Positions 24,872-37,684 of a stretch of DNA of 64,000 nucleotides are shown one piece after another. Below the pieces are notes generated by a model that saw only the letters and a program-made list of their open reading frames with translations, was not told the DNA's origin and made no database searches. Source of the stretch: Phycomyces blakesleeanus NRRL 1555(-) (Eukaryota; Mucoromycota; Mucoromycetes; Mucorales; Phycomycetaceae); assembly GCF_001638985.1 (NCBI RefSeq), contig NW_017265152.1:500849-564848 (forward strand). Reading direction: 5' to 3'. The translations under genes were made by a program, and so were the position numbers. Within the stretch, counting starts at the first letter, position 1, and each line of letters begins with the position of its first letter.

Positions 24872-26750
24872 ATGATTCGCTCAAATATCAACAACACTCC
24901 CTCGACACCACCTTACGACTACTCGATATCAATGCACCCCCATAGCCCAACCTCGAACTTCTCCGACATCGACCACCACAAGAGTGCCTTCCGTCGTGTC
25001 TCACCCATCTCTCTTTCCATGCCATCTCCCCCAGAACTGCTCCACGACAGCGAAGAAGACGACGAAGACACCATCCCGACTCCGAGACTCTTTAGACCAA
25101 TCTCAAGTCCCTCTCGTCCTATCAAATACGATCAATCCGGTCGGCTTTCGATTTATCGTCCAAAGGCTATCCCCCACCGATCGCCATCGATCATAGACGA
25201 CGCTCTCCAGCAGACAGCCATAGACCAAAGTGTGGTCTTTCAACTCAATATCCAGCGCTACCAAGACACACCAAACCAACACCCCAGTACACATGCACAT
25301 GCACATGCACATTCATATGAACACGGAGCAATAGATCTCCATAACCGTGGAATGACCTGCACTCCAACAATCATCTGTGGAGAGTCTCTCTTGACAGCCT
25401 TGCGCAAACGAGTTGCTGCTGCCAGACATAGCAAACTCAAGGCCAACATTAACAATCGCAATCGAATGGCCCCCGGGCGTCCTAGAAACACACCTGCGAC
25501 TCGAATCCGTATCCCTAAGAGCCGCAATTTTGATGCCACATCACCAACATTCTCCCAACCCGCAAAACAAGAAATAATAACATTTTCATCATCCCAATCA
25601 TTATTATTATCTACACCAACACCAACATCATCATTATCCTTTTTTACATCATCACCACAGTTATCAACAACAACATCATCATTATTATCATCAGCATCAG
25701 CATCAGCATCAGCATCATTATTATTACCCTTATCATCATCTGTGTTGATGTTCCCGTCCAATTCAGACCTTACGAATTCAGAAATTTCTGGTCTGTCTTT
25801 GTCAGCAACACAAGGATCCGGAAATCAACAAAGCCTTGAATCCGAGCCTCACCATACTCCCCAAGTCCGCCGTCGTCCCTGGTTGGATGATGATTGCAAC
25901 AATGACAATGATATTGAGAACGAGAATGATATCTATTGTGATAATGATAATGATAACGATGAAACTTATGAGGAATCTGGATCAGTAGTTTCGACCAATA
26001 ACTCAAACTCAAACTCAAACTCAAACCTAAACAGAAACAGAAATAGAAATAGAAATAGAAATAGAAACCGAAGCAGAAGTAACAGTAGCCACAGTAGCCA
26101 CAGTAGCCACAGTAGCCACAGTAGCCATCATAGTTATGAAACATCAGCAATAGCTGCCAACTCTTCTTCTTTGTCTTCGGCTGCTCCTACCATGAGCCAA
26201 GACATTCAAAAGCCAAGGAATCGTAAGAAGCCTGTCTCGCCCCGCCAATCCCATCCTACATCCGGCCGGCCGTCTCGTGTAAAGGGACCATGTCAGGCCT
26301 GTCAAGAAACTTCTGATGGGTGCATGCGAAAGGCATTCGACTGGCCATTCCCTGCCACGTCTGTATTCAATGACAAGGGCAGACCATTTGTGTATCTCTG
26401 CAACAAATGTGGACTTCGGTAAGTCTAAATTTTTTTTATTATTTTATTATTTTATTATTTTATAGCTCATCAGTCATTATAGATACAACAAGAGTGGTGG
26501 AAGTGTCTGCCGCAGTTGCCGCTGGGTGTTCTGTAAAGAAGAAAAACGCAAGGCTGTGCAACACATCGATCAGATGCGCAAATCTCGACCTGATGGACGT
26601 GTTGATCCTGAGGAAGAAATCGAACACTTTGTCTGCACACCGAAGTACTGGACCTGTGGCCGACCCTGGAAGGTTGGGTGGGTACTGAACAACATGCCCG
26701 AAGATGATGTTGATGAAGGATCCCTGTCACCCAGACATTCTCTTCCTTAA
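24872..26750 (+). CDS. GATA-like zinc-finger regulator with low-complexity N-terminus
   Basis: Exons 24872-26418 and 26483-26750 give 604 aa. The first 470 residues are disordered: Pro/Ser-rich, with dipeptide runs (HA, SA, ND, NS, NR) encoded by hexanucleotide repeats, and an acidic patch EEDDEDT near residue 60. The C-terminus has a Cys cluster: CQAC (474, 477), then CNKCGLRY (510-517), CRSC (525, 528) and C533, followed by a conserved-looking tail with RRPDGRVD-like and WTCGRPWKVGW segments. CNKCGLRY resembles the second half of a GATA finger (CNACGLY), but the 32-residue spacing between the pairs is longer than the canonical 17-18, so DNA binding by a variant finger is inferred. The intron splits the finger just after LR. 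Function and targets unknown. Confidence 0.75.
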
Positions 26751-28149
26751 AGAACACCCGCGCTAACAAAAGAAAAGAAACAGAGATACCAATTCTCTTG
26801 ACCTTTTCTTCTTCTTTTATTTATTATTTACTTTATATGTTTTTTTATTTATTTATGTGTTTATGACCTTTCTTTCTGTCTTTCTATATTAGAAGGGACC
26901 ATATCTGAATTTCAGATTTCCACTACACATTTTCACTCACTCACTCACTCATTCATTCACTCACTCACTCACATACATATTCTCCCCCCTTTTTTTTTCA
27001 CCTTGTATTTTTACAGCAATTCGTTATTTTCTTTGTCCTTTTTGTCCTTTTAGCATATTAGTTTTCTGTATTTCTGTATTTCTGTACCTTTGTATTTTAT
27101 ATCATTTTTTTGTATTATTCACTTTTGCTTTCTTTCTCTCTCCTTATGACACAAACACTTCACTCACACTTCACTTCACTTTTCTCACGCATATATCTTC
27201 GTTCTCTCTCTCTCTTTTTTATTTTTTATTTATTCGATACCTGTTTATATGACAAATATTTTCGAATTTATTATTTTATTAAAATCATTATAAATAAAAA
27301 AAAATTACATATACAAATACAGATACAGATACAAATTTGAAACATATTGCTTTTTGAAACAAAAAAGAAAAGAAAGTAAATCATGACTGTATAATAACTA
27401 TAAAAGTAATAATTGCAAGTCAAATTATACTGAGTGAATATTTTGTAAAGGAGGGCGAGGGATAGATAATAGATAGGGCAAATCACTATCATTATAAGAG
27501 GTGTATATATCAAAATCTCATTTAGTCTGATCTAGATAAAGATTACTATTAAAATAAAATAAAATAAAATAAAATAAAATAAAAAGTTGATCCATCTCAA
27601 TTAATGTGTAATCATTTGGCATTTAATCGGATGATTGATTAAAGGCAATCTTTTTTTATTTTTTAATATTTCTTTCTCCATGTTCTCGTTCTTTCTTTCT
27701 CCCTCCACGTTCTCTTGCTCTCTCTTGCTCTTTTCTTTTACCGTCTTTGACTGCATATACAAATATATATATATATATATATTTTATCTTCTTATTTTAA
27801 TTGGGTAAACTCATGGCCGCTGCAATGGCTAATCTCGGGAAAACTGAGATTTAAACATTATTTTATATATAAAACGTATATATTTTATATATATTTTATA
27901 TATATATATATATCCGTTTTACATTTTGACATTAATATATATATATATATTATTTTTTGAAACAATAGCAAAACTAACGCTAAATTTCAAATTTCACATG
28001 CAATATAAAGCATTAAACACAATAATGATAACTGGTAATTTAAAAATCACGACCACCACCATATCTTGTCTTGAAGATTTTGATTTTTAATGGTGCATCT
28101 TTTTTCTATACAAATAAGAAAACTTATAATTGCTTTCCATAAGAATCCA

Positions 28150-28180
<31 letters not shown>

Positions 28181-28326
28181 TTTAATTTGGTTGATATATT
28201 ATAAATATATTGCCTTCATTTCAACAGGGACAAAAGAGAGAGAAAAAGAATATGTTTGAGTGTTTATGTGAATATATGAGTGGAGTGAGTGTGTAAATGT
28301 GTGTGTCTTTATGTATTTGTAATGGG

Positions 28327-28365
<39 letters not shown>

Positions 28366-28436
28366 GGAATGAACTTCTCTATTCTATTCTCTTCTTCTTC
28401 TTTTTCTTTCTTTCTTTCTTATTTGATTTGATTTGT
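26751..28436. other. Intergenic, nothing recognised
   Basis: Convergent spacer between the zinc-finger gene and the START gene. Mostly T-rich tracts, (CTCA)n near 26936-26972, (AAATA)n near 27550-27582, (AAT)n near 28151-28180 and (TA)n near 28330-28360. No coding or structural RNA signal found. Confidence 0.55.
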
Positions 28437-29622
28437 TTAAGCCTTGGTGATGGTAATGGTGGCAGGTCCATCTATACCTCTGACTACAATAATCTTGTCA
28501 TCCTTGTTACCAGGAATGATTTCAGGAGTACCGGCACCAGAGATGGCAACCTTGACACCGTTGGGATACATCTTGTGGGAGGCCACAAAGCGGGCCTCAC
28601 CCTGTCCCTCGACGTGGGCAACCAACGAGCGCTTGGCGTGGTCAAAGTGTTCGCCCTGGAAACCCGAGGTGCACTCGAGCACGATGGGAGGGAAGCCGTA
28701 GGACTTGATGTACTCGACAACCTTGCCGGCACACAGGGGGACCTGGATCTGGATAGTCTTGAGGAACGACGAGGGAATCGAGCCAGCAAGATCGACCTGG
28801 GTAATGTAGGTCAACGCAACACCGTCGGCGACCTTGTGGACCTTCCAGCCCGAAACAATCAGGTTGCCGCGAACACAGCCAGAGACCAGAGGAATAAGAG
28901 GGTCTTCAACAGAGGCAATGACCAGGTTGCACTCGTCATCGCTCATGTCGCGCAAACAACAGGCAGCAAAGTCACGGGGGCTGGATACATAGATACATAC
29001 ATACACATATAATAATTATTTAGTCGATTGATTGATTGATTAGTGTATATATATATATGTATGCTGGTTTTACCTGATGGGCCAGGGAGCCTTAAGCTTG
29101 ACCCAGAAGAGGGACTCAAAGGGAGAGAACCATTCCTTTGTCTCGGAAACATCATAACGCTCATCCCCTAATAACAATATATATATATTTTTATAATAGA
29201 TACAAATTGATATTCAATGTCAATAACATTGGCGTTTCAATGTACCCACACTATAGACACTAAATTTTTCCCTACTGTATAGTATAGTATAGTATATGGT
29301 ATGATATGATATGATATGATGATACATATTGCATCATAAACACATATTGAAATCTAGGGAAATGGTACTTACAAATCTTTCTGCAGCCAGGTACCAAGGC
29401 AACAGCAGCAACATCTCTGACACTGTAGTCGGTTCCCTTGAGGACAATCTCACCACGAACCAAAGGCATGGGACTTCCTTCAACCTTCTTGCTGTAAAGC
29501 TTCACGCCGTCCTTCTCAGATGAGAGCTCCCAGCCCTCAAGGGTGGATGCCAAGGCCTTGAATTGTTCAACGGCAGCACGGTTCTTTTCAGCGTGGCGGT
29601 GGGAAGCTTCGGGAATAGTCAT
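28437..29622 (-). CDS. START-domain lipid-transfer protein
   Basis: Three exons (29373-29622, 29074-29167, 28437-28980) give 295 aa, essentially one START domain with a short N-terminus. Typical features are GWELSSEKDGVKLYSKK (first strand), RGEIVLKG, WDERYD (the very common START signature), PISPRDFAACCLRD and the C-terminal amphipathic helix region. The domain binds one lipid in a deep pocket; the layout resembles PCTP/StAR-type soluble carriers, but the ligand cannot be assigned. No transmembrane or PH segment is present, so a cytosolic location is likely. The coding sequence shows strong codon bias towards C-ending codons, unlike most neighbours, suggesting high expression. The start ATG opens a compact leader MTIPEASHRHAEKN. 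Confidence 0.88.
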
Positions 29623-31893
29623 GGTGATTAAAAGTTGGTCTTCTTAACGATTATATAAACCAAAAAAAAAAAAAAGAGGAAAAGAGTCTTTAAAAAAAAA
29701 AGAGAAAGGTAATGCGCCTTGGTTTATATAGAATGCAAATCGAATGACCTGTGTAACCATGTACTACCTATTCACCCTCTCTGTTGTGACGGAAGGTGGG
29801 AAGGGAAAACCAAAAATAAAATAAAATATATATATATATATATAAAAATGAGGGGGGTCAGTGAGTGAATGAATGAGTGAGTGAGTGAGTGAGTGATTGG
29901 AGATGGAGGGGAAATAAAAATAAAATAGAATTCAAGGTAATATTAAGGTTTCTCACTTAAAGAGGAAGGGGGGGTTTGTTCTTTCTTTCTTTATATATAT
30001 ATATATATATTGCAAAGGGGGTCAATATGCTTTCTTTAGTTGCTTGGTTGCTTGGTTGCTTGGTTGCTTGGTTGACTGGCTGGCTCCTTAAAAAGAAGAC
30101 AAAAACCAAGTACATACACACACATATGAATATGAAAATGAAAATGAATATGAATAGCTTGGCTGACACGAGGAGGAAGGATTTTTTTTTGTGTGTGTGG
30201 TATAGATGTGAAGATTTGAATGGCCGGGGTAAATGTATATACAAATATTTAAACTACTTTTTACATATAGACTATAGCCTATAATCCTTCTATTTATTTA
30301 TTTATTTATTTCTTTTATGCATCTATATATGTATATATGTATATATGTATTTATTTGCTTGGTTGCTTGGTTACTCGCTTTTTTTGTAGCTCTAAATTGT
30401 AGGTCAAAGTTTTGAGTTCTGGTTCTGGTTCTGGTTCTAGTTCTAGTTCAGGTTCAGGTTCAGGTTCTAGTCCTGCTTTAATAAACCGCGTATTTCACGT
30501 GACAATATACAGCCTAACAACAGAGAATATAAGCTATAGTATATAAATAGATAAAATAAACATTGAGTATATTCCAAATCAAACAGCCAATATCAATAGT
30601 AACCATCGTATAGGTCGCAACTCTTTACAAGAATATATATATATATATACACTTGGTCCCAGTAGAATGTTGTATACATGTATAAGATGTCCATATATAT
30701 CTATTAAATATTATTCTTCATATGATAGTCAATTCAAATTGTCCTACCATCTTGTACTCTTCCCCACACAAACTGCGTTCAAAACTGTCCAAATTCAATA
30801 GCAAAAATAAAATAAAAAAAATAAATAGGAACTAATTGGCATATTCAGGTAAAGCCAGATGACGCATCTTATTCTCTCTCTCCCACTCTTTCTCCCATTC
30901 TTTCTCCCAGTCCCAGTCCCCCCCCCCAGATTAACTTAATAGAGAAGGTTACGCTTGGTATTATTTTTTTCCGACACCGCAAATCTGTGTAAAGAATAAA
31001 TATTTTTATATATTCTCTTTTTTCTTACAAGTGGTAAAGAAGGCTTCCTATACTTCTTCATTAGTTTAATGTGCAACTTTGAAAAATAACCCAGAGCTTG
31101 ACATGTGAAAAAGAAAGAATAACAATAAGAATAATAAAAATAAAAAGCGCGTCTGTAATGTATGTTTTCTGGTTTATTATTGGTATTTTACATACAACAG
31201 CAACAATAAGTATCTTGTAGTTCCTGCATTCAATTCAATTCAATTTAATTCAATAATAATAGAGAGATTATTGTTTGAAAATATAATTATTATTATTAAA
31301 AATAAAGGTGTACATGAAAATTACAATACTAAAGACACACACACACACACACGTTGTTGATATAAAATAGTATATAAAGAAAACAATATATTATATTATA
31401 ATATGACAATGTAATGTAATGTAATAATATAAGAATACAAAAAAAAATTAAAGGGGTGTGAGGAAAGAGAGAGAGAGAGAGAGAGAGGAAAGGGGAAATA
31501 GAAGGGGAGATTTGGGGGAGTAAAGGGGAAGGGGTATCTGAATATTTTTATATTTATATATGTGTGTGTATGTGTGCAATTAGAGTGTATGTATGCAAGA
31601 GGTTGTTTCTTTTCGTTTTTGGTGAACTGCTTTATCAAAAGTAAGGGGGAAATGAAAGCAAGACATCCTTTTTGTTGTTGTTGTTTTTCTGTTAAAATTA
31701 TTCTTGCATAAGTAAGTTCTTGTGTAAGGAAAATATAAATAAATAAAAGAAAAACGCAAGGAAGTCTCCTGATAGATCATTATACACATACAAACACACA
31801 GAAAAGATAAGATAAAATATAGTATAAAAAAAAGGGATTGTTTGAACACAATACACACTATAAGGCACATACATAAGCAAAACACAAGGAAGA
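29623..31893. other. Intergenic, nothing recognised
   Basis: Spacer with many microsatellites: (GAGT)n near 29864-29896, TTGCTTGG units at 30036-30075, GGTTCT/GGTTCA hexamers at 30418-30466, C8 at 30919-30926, CA at 31335-31352, GA at 31468-31486. No gene recognised. Confidence 0.55.
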
Positions 31894-34800
31894 TCAACGA
31901 CCTTGATAGATATCATGACGCTCAAAGAAACAGGGATCCGACCTGTCTGCAGGGATAGCCTTGACTGCCGGAAGAGTAAAAGGTCTTGCAGGCTTTTTGT
32001 ACTGAACTGACATTGGACGTGTGGGAAAAGTCAGACTCATGCGCTTGGATAGAAAAGAAAGTGACCCGGCACCACCAGTATCTAAAGAACAAGATCAGAA
32101 CAATGGTTTGCAGCAAGGCTCAATTCTCATGCCAAGTCCTTTGATATCATTTCATTTGCCTTTATCCTTACTTTCTATCTCGGCCTCTATCTTTGGTTTG
32201 GAATGCAGGGTGTAGGTCTTTACTTCAGCCTCCTGGGCTGCTAGCTGAACTTTTGTTTCCGCAAGCATCTTCTCAAGTTCACGACACCTCAATTCACTCT
32301 GCACGTATCTTGCTTCTTCGTCAATCATCTGTCGGTTATTCGTATCAATTCTTGTGCTCATTTGAGAAAGTGTACAACGTCGAGCCTGTTTATGTTTATG
32401 ACCATTTTCCTTCTGTTGCTGATTTTGCTTTAGCTGCTCCGTGTATGCTCCACTGGAAACAAAAGTCTGACTCGGCATCGTATCTGTAGCTGTAACTGTA
32501 GTTGTAGTTTGAGCTGGAGATTCAGTAATCGCGTTGGAAGTACCCTGACAAATACCCGTATCTCCCAATTGAGAACCTGTGCTGATAGCAGTAGTTGCAG
32601 TAGTTGCATTATCCGTGGTTGGTCTTATCATATCCAATCCCAATCCCAAGTTCAAGTTCAAGGGCACATAGTACCGGGCCTTTTCTGCCTCGAGTTTGGC
32701 GACCTGACAAGCCAATCTCTCAACTTTCCCTGCGATCGTGTCTCGCTCTAGACTGAGTTCGGTTACCATCGTTCGAGCAACCACGACTCCCTTTTCGAGA
32801 TCCTTGCCTTGCCTGGCCAACGCGTCATTTTCCTCCAGAGTCTTGGCGTTTTGCTCCTTGATGAGTTTGATGGTCGATTCGAGGTCCTGGGTCTTTTGGA
32901 CCAGCGAGCCGTCAACTTCATCCAGGAGCCCGAGTTGGTGCAGGACGTGTTGGTAGGCATGGCACATGGTTTCGTACTTTTGGCTCATCTCAAAGTTGCC
33001 GAGCTTGATATCGACTAGTTCAGAAGTAACACGTCCCAGCATGGCTGCATCCCAACCCGTCTCAAGGTAATCCTGATTGATTTCTTTTTGCTGTTTTTTG
33101 AACATGTCACTCTCATTGAGATTCTTGTTGTTGTTGGTGTTGGTGTTGGTGGTGTTGCTTGGTGACCAATCTACAAGAGTCTCGGCTGTTTGATGGGTTC
33201 CACAGCTCTTTTGACTCAGGGTGAGGAGAGAGGAGCGATTGGAAAGGGGTCCCGAAATTGGCGAATCGAGTGTGCCTACATGGCAATGTTTGGTCAACGG
33301 ATCGACAATGACAGTGCTGGGAATCGAGGCATTAGATTGGTATATTGGGGTCATAATATTATCATTATCGATTGGCACGATTTGATTTAAAGTTTCTGTT
33401 GCTGTCGATACTTCCAATGGCAATGGTAATGGCTTCTGTCTTTGGTGTTGTGTTTGGTCAATTTCGTTAGAAACGCTTATCAATAATTGATCAATTGCGG
33501 CCGGAGTGAGTATGGCACTCAAGGCCATTGCATCTTTGAGCAAGGCACCAGGATTGCTATCGTTGTAGCCCGAGCAGACGACAAGCTGTTCAGAGGTCAA
33601 GAACCTGATGATATCAAGCTGGCTGTGAATGGCCAAGAGAAGGCATTGGTTGGCTTTTAGAAGCGCAATCGCTATCCGGGTGACACCACTGACCGATCCT
33701 TCGAGCAAGATCAGATCAAGCGTGCGCAAGACACAGTCCCGCGGCAGGACATTGCACATCAGTGTCTGATACCATGAAGCAGCGTACATCTCGGGCCGCA
33801 CATCGTGGTGCGCAAAGTGCTGGTGAAGGATGGGGCATGTCTGGGCCAGTACGGAATCCAATAATCCTAGGCGTTCTTTGAGGGGTTTACTGTTCAGAGT
33901 GACCAAATGAAGGTTCTCGGTTTCCATCCATCTTTTTTTGGATTTGTTGTTAATCATCAATATTATTATTTTCATAAATAATGATAATTATAAAGGAGAC
34001 AGGAGAGGTTAACAAAAAAAAAGGGGGGGGGGAATAAGATAAGGGAGCATATTGGGGGGGGGGGGGGGGATGAATATGATGAAAATGATGATGATGATGG
34101 TAATGACGGTGAAGAGAAAGAAAGGGATAAAGAGGGGTTGAATTAGAAATTAGCATGACTAGCATGAATTTTTTTATTTTATTTTTAGTTGAAAGGGTTC
34201 AATAATCGACTCACCTTACGAACACACAAAAGGCTTCTTTTTCTGACACCTGTCAAGTAAAAATAGATATGTTCACAGACAAATATATATATAAATATAT
34301 ATTTCAATCAATCAATCGATCTATAGCATAAAAATAAGGGTATTTACCACAGTCGACAGGAAATCAACCAGGACCTGGGTCTCGGTAGACAAGTGATCGA
34401 GTTGGTCAGTTAATGCATCCCTGAGTCTCTCTAGAGATGTCTGTGGCTGTAGCTGTGGCTGTGGCTGTGAATGTGAATGTGGCTGTGGCTGGAGAGGCTG
34501 GTTTAATATGATCCACTGGTCATATAGAGCTGGCAATGATGCAGGCATGCACAAGATGGCCTGCCAAACAAGTCCACGCCACAATTCAGGTATTCCTCCT
34601 TCTTTTTCTCTTGCGAGACAATCGATCCACAGATTATCATTCGGACAAAAGTCCTTGACCACATAGTCACGCCAGATACTGTTATTTTTCTTGTCAATAG
34701 GTAAGTCTGTAGGTATCCAACGCATCGCTTTTGCATTTTTGTGACATTTGTTCCTGTGTGCCCGAAAATACAAACTCATGCCCTGTATGCAATTAAATAA

Positions 34801-34970
34801 ATAAATATAAGTAAATTAGTATTGATATTCTATGAAGGTATAAATGTACATATCTCTAGATATCTTTTTCTTTTGGTCTTATCATACCAAACATTGGCTA
34901 ATGCAGTTTGATGAATCTTGATGGTTTGGATTTGGTTTGGTGACCAGATTAGGATCGTCGGAATGCTCAT
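31894..34970 (-). CDS. TBC (Rab-GAP-like) protein with coiled coils; catalytic motif degenerate
   Basis: Five exons (34888-34970, 34348-34774, 34215-34249, 32172-33931, 31894-32081) give 830 aa in frame. A TBC domain spans roughly residues 70-290: GIPELWRGLVWQAIL (start), VSEKEAFCVFVR encoded by the 35-base exon, then CPILHQHFAHHDVRPEMYAASWYQTLM and LPRDCVLRTLDLILLEG, all classic TBC blocks. The catalytic IxxDxxR finger is missing and its place is taken by a Gln-Pro-rich repeat (QPQPHSHSQ), while the YxQ finger is reduced to TETQ. Residues 470-560 and 690-760 are predicted coiled coil by their heptad charge pattern. It probably binds Rab-type GTPases or vesicles as a scaffold rather than acting as a GAP. 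The start exon is the least certain part. Confidence 0.75.
34054..34069 (+). repeat. Run of 16 G
   Basis: Homopolymer of 16 guanines with a 10-G run shortly before it (34023-34032), inside the second-last intron of the TBC gene. Such G runs are rare in this A+T-rich DNA. Read accuracy at this point should not be assumed. Confidence 0.8.
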
Positions 34971-35574
34971 CTTGGATGATTAACATAATTTATATTGTAT
35001 TTCTTTTGATTTGCTCCTTTTTTTTTGAATGATGAAATGTGCGTCTGATGGGTTAATTATAAGAATGCGCACTTTTTTTTTTGGTCGAGAAAATCAATAT
35101 AAATAAATCAATTAATTAAATAAAGGTTTGACAAAATACTATTATATATGTACTAGTACAAGTACAGGTACAAATATATATATATATATATGGGATAAAT
35201 GGACCTAGATAAAAAGAGAGAGGGAGAGAGAGGGAGAAAATAATAAATAAATAATAGAAAGACAGAAAGAGGCAGAAAGAGACAGAATCTGTAAGCTGGT
35301 GGTTTGGTGGTTTGGTGGTCGACTCGTACCTGTGTTACCCTGAAAGAAGTTGCTGTATACATGTATGTATTTATTGTGTACGTCTCTTTCTCTCTTTCTA
35401 TGGCTTTTATTATTTACACATAGATAGATATATAGATATGAATTTTGTATGGGTTATTTGTTTGAAGAAATCCTGCAACTATATTTACAAATAATATATA
35501 TATATAAAGAAAAGAAAACAAAAGAAAAGAGAGAGGGTTATTGCTATTATAATCACTGTAATTATTATTAGTAT
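34971..35574. other. Intergenic, nothing recognised
   Basis: Short spacer containing (TA)n at 35175-35190, purine-rich tract at 35211-35290 and GGTTTGGT repeats at 35299-35320. No coding signal. Confidence 0.5.
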
Positions 35575-37684
35575 TTAATCATTTTGGTTATCTGAAGAGA
35601 GAACTGTGGAAATGGAAATGCGAGTGTAGGTTTGTGATTGCTGTTGAACGACTGGCTCTGTTGTTTTGCTTGAATTTGGATTCTCGGTTGAATTCTCATC
35701 GCAATTTTGACTTTGACTTTGACTTTGACTTTGATATGGATATGGATATGTATATGGATATGGATATGTATATGTATATGGATTGAGATTCAAATTCTTA
35801 TTTCCCTTGTTATTTGACGTGCAGGTAGAGGCGGATGTTGATGTAGAGGTAATGGAAGTGGTAGCGGCAGCGGCAGCGGGAGCAATAGAGGTAGAGGTAG
35901 ATGTAGAGGTGGCGACTGAGACAGATGTAGATGTGGAAGCAATTTTAGAGGCTGTTGTTGCTGTTGCTGTTGCTGTTTCTGTTGCCGTGGCCTCGGTTGT
36001 GGCCGTGGTAGATATTGCAGGTGTTGCAAGATTTGCGGATTTAGTGGTCGGTGGAGTGATATATGGTTTAATATTCTTATTGATTGCAGGGAGGAGTATA
36101 TTACGCCTGGAGTTGTCTGGATTGAATGCTGGATTGGTGGGCTGCTTGATACGGGTACCCTTTCTAATGGCAATCTTGACACCCTGCAGTGCAAAACACC
36201 TTGATAAATGTGTAGATTCTACAAATAGATTTAGGTAGGTAGAAAAATATTAGTCTTGACGCCAGTATAAATGACACACACACACAGATATATGTATGTA
36301 CACACATATATATATATATTTGCTTGAATTGTGTACCTGTCATGCCGGGAAAATTCTTGGCTGTATAGACTGTGAATGGTTCAGTGAAAGTCTGGTTTTG
36401 TATCTGGGTACTCATTGTCATAGGTTCTCTGTAGATGTGTGTACATTTTTGTTTTTGGTTTGGTTTGGTTTGGTTTGGTTTGGTTTAAATATACAGTAAT
36501 AGCTTTAGTACATATATATATATATATTCTTCTATGGGCTTCTTTTGTCTTCTTCTTCTTCTTCTGTTAGTATAAAAGTAATATTTACCCTACTGAGAGA
36601 TCGATAAACATAAAACGGAGACAGAATCTTCCCTCTGTACGCACCGACAAATCTGGAAAAACAAAGAAAATGCCGCTTTCGTTGTTTGTGTCCAAGAGTT
36701 GGTAGGCGTTGGCTGATATGGCGCCCATTAGATTACGGGCTGAGGTTGGTTCATGAAAGGACATTACGGTCGAAAGAGTCGAATCACCAGTAGGATTAGA
36801 ATTGGAATTAGAGTTGGAGGTAGCATTAGGATTGGAAGCACTAAAGGCTCCAGAACCAGTTCCAGTTCCAGTTCCAGAACCAGAATTAGGATTAGGATTA
36901 GTAGTAGAACCACTATTACCACCACCACCAGAAGAAGAAGAATAATTGGGTACAATCGTGGTGTGTGTGTGAGACAGAGAAGACGGGTGATAGACTATGT
37001 TGCGACAATCGAGTTGATCTTCAGAGTACAGATCGCAATGAACGACCAAATGTGAGATATTATCGGCATCACTATGACAGATGTGTTAGAAAAATTTCTG
37101 CGTTTTGTGTATAACATATACAAATTACAAATATAGATATAATAAATAGATAGGTGTATTAGTGTGCGTATATCTATATATAAAATGACAAAAACTATCT
37201 TGCTTTTTTTTTTGTAGTATTTTTCTTAAAAAAAAAAAAAGGTACGTAAACTGATGCATTTTTGTATGCTGTTTAAAGAATCAAAAGCGCAAGAATCATA
37301 ATAGTTGCTTAATTCTAATGCTAATGCTAATTATAATCATTTGCCTTTATGGCGGTGACTTTCGACAGTGATTCTGTACTTACTTTACTTTCTGTAATGT
37401 GCCGTCCTGCCTTTCAACATAGAGCTGGACAATAGGCGGGGGATCAATGGGTCGTCTGTCTTTTTCACCAAAACCACAGCATCGTGCTCTCAGTGGATGT
37501 TGTGCGACAACTAAAGGAAACAGTTTTTTGTTTTGTTTTGTTTTGTTTGTTATTTACTATTATGCTTTGTCTTTCTTTTTTATATTATATTATATTATAT
37601 TATATTATTACTTAGACGGTAACGAATACTTCTTCGACTTGGGCGTCCTAGTCCTAAAGGTGGTGGGACAACATAAGATGTCAT
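35575..37684 (-). CDS. Velvet-domain transcription factor (VelB-like layout)
   Basis: Five exons (37612-37684, 37384-37510, 36589-37071, 36337-36428, 35575-36218) give 472 aa. The velvet domain begins [20 protein letters not shown] and continues [86 protein letters not shown] and [11 protein letters not shown], a complete family pattern. Between RNIVYHPSS and the RNLMG block there is an insertion of about 85 residues of Gly, Ser, Thr and Asn repeats; an internal insertion of this kind is known in VelB. The C-terminal 190 residues are Thr/Ala/Ser-rich repeats ending in YPYTYPYPY and QSQS runs. Velvet proteins are fungal DNA-binding regulators of development, spore formation and secondary metabolism that act as dimers. 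The short first exon was placed by phase and similarity. Confidence 0.92.
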
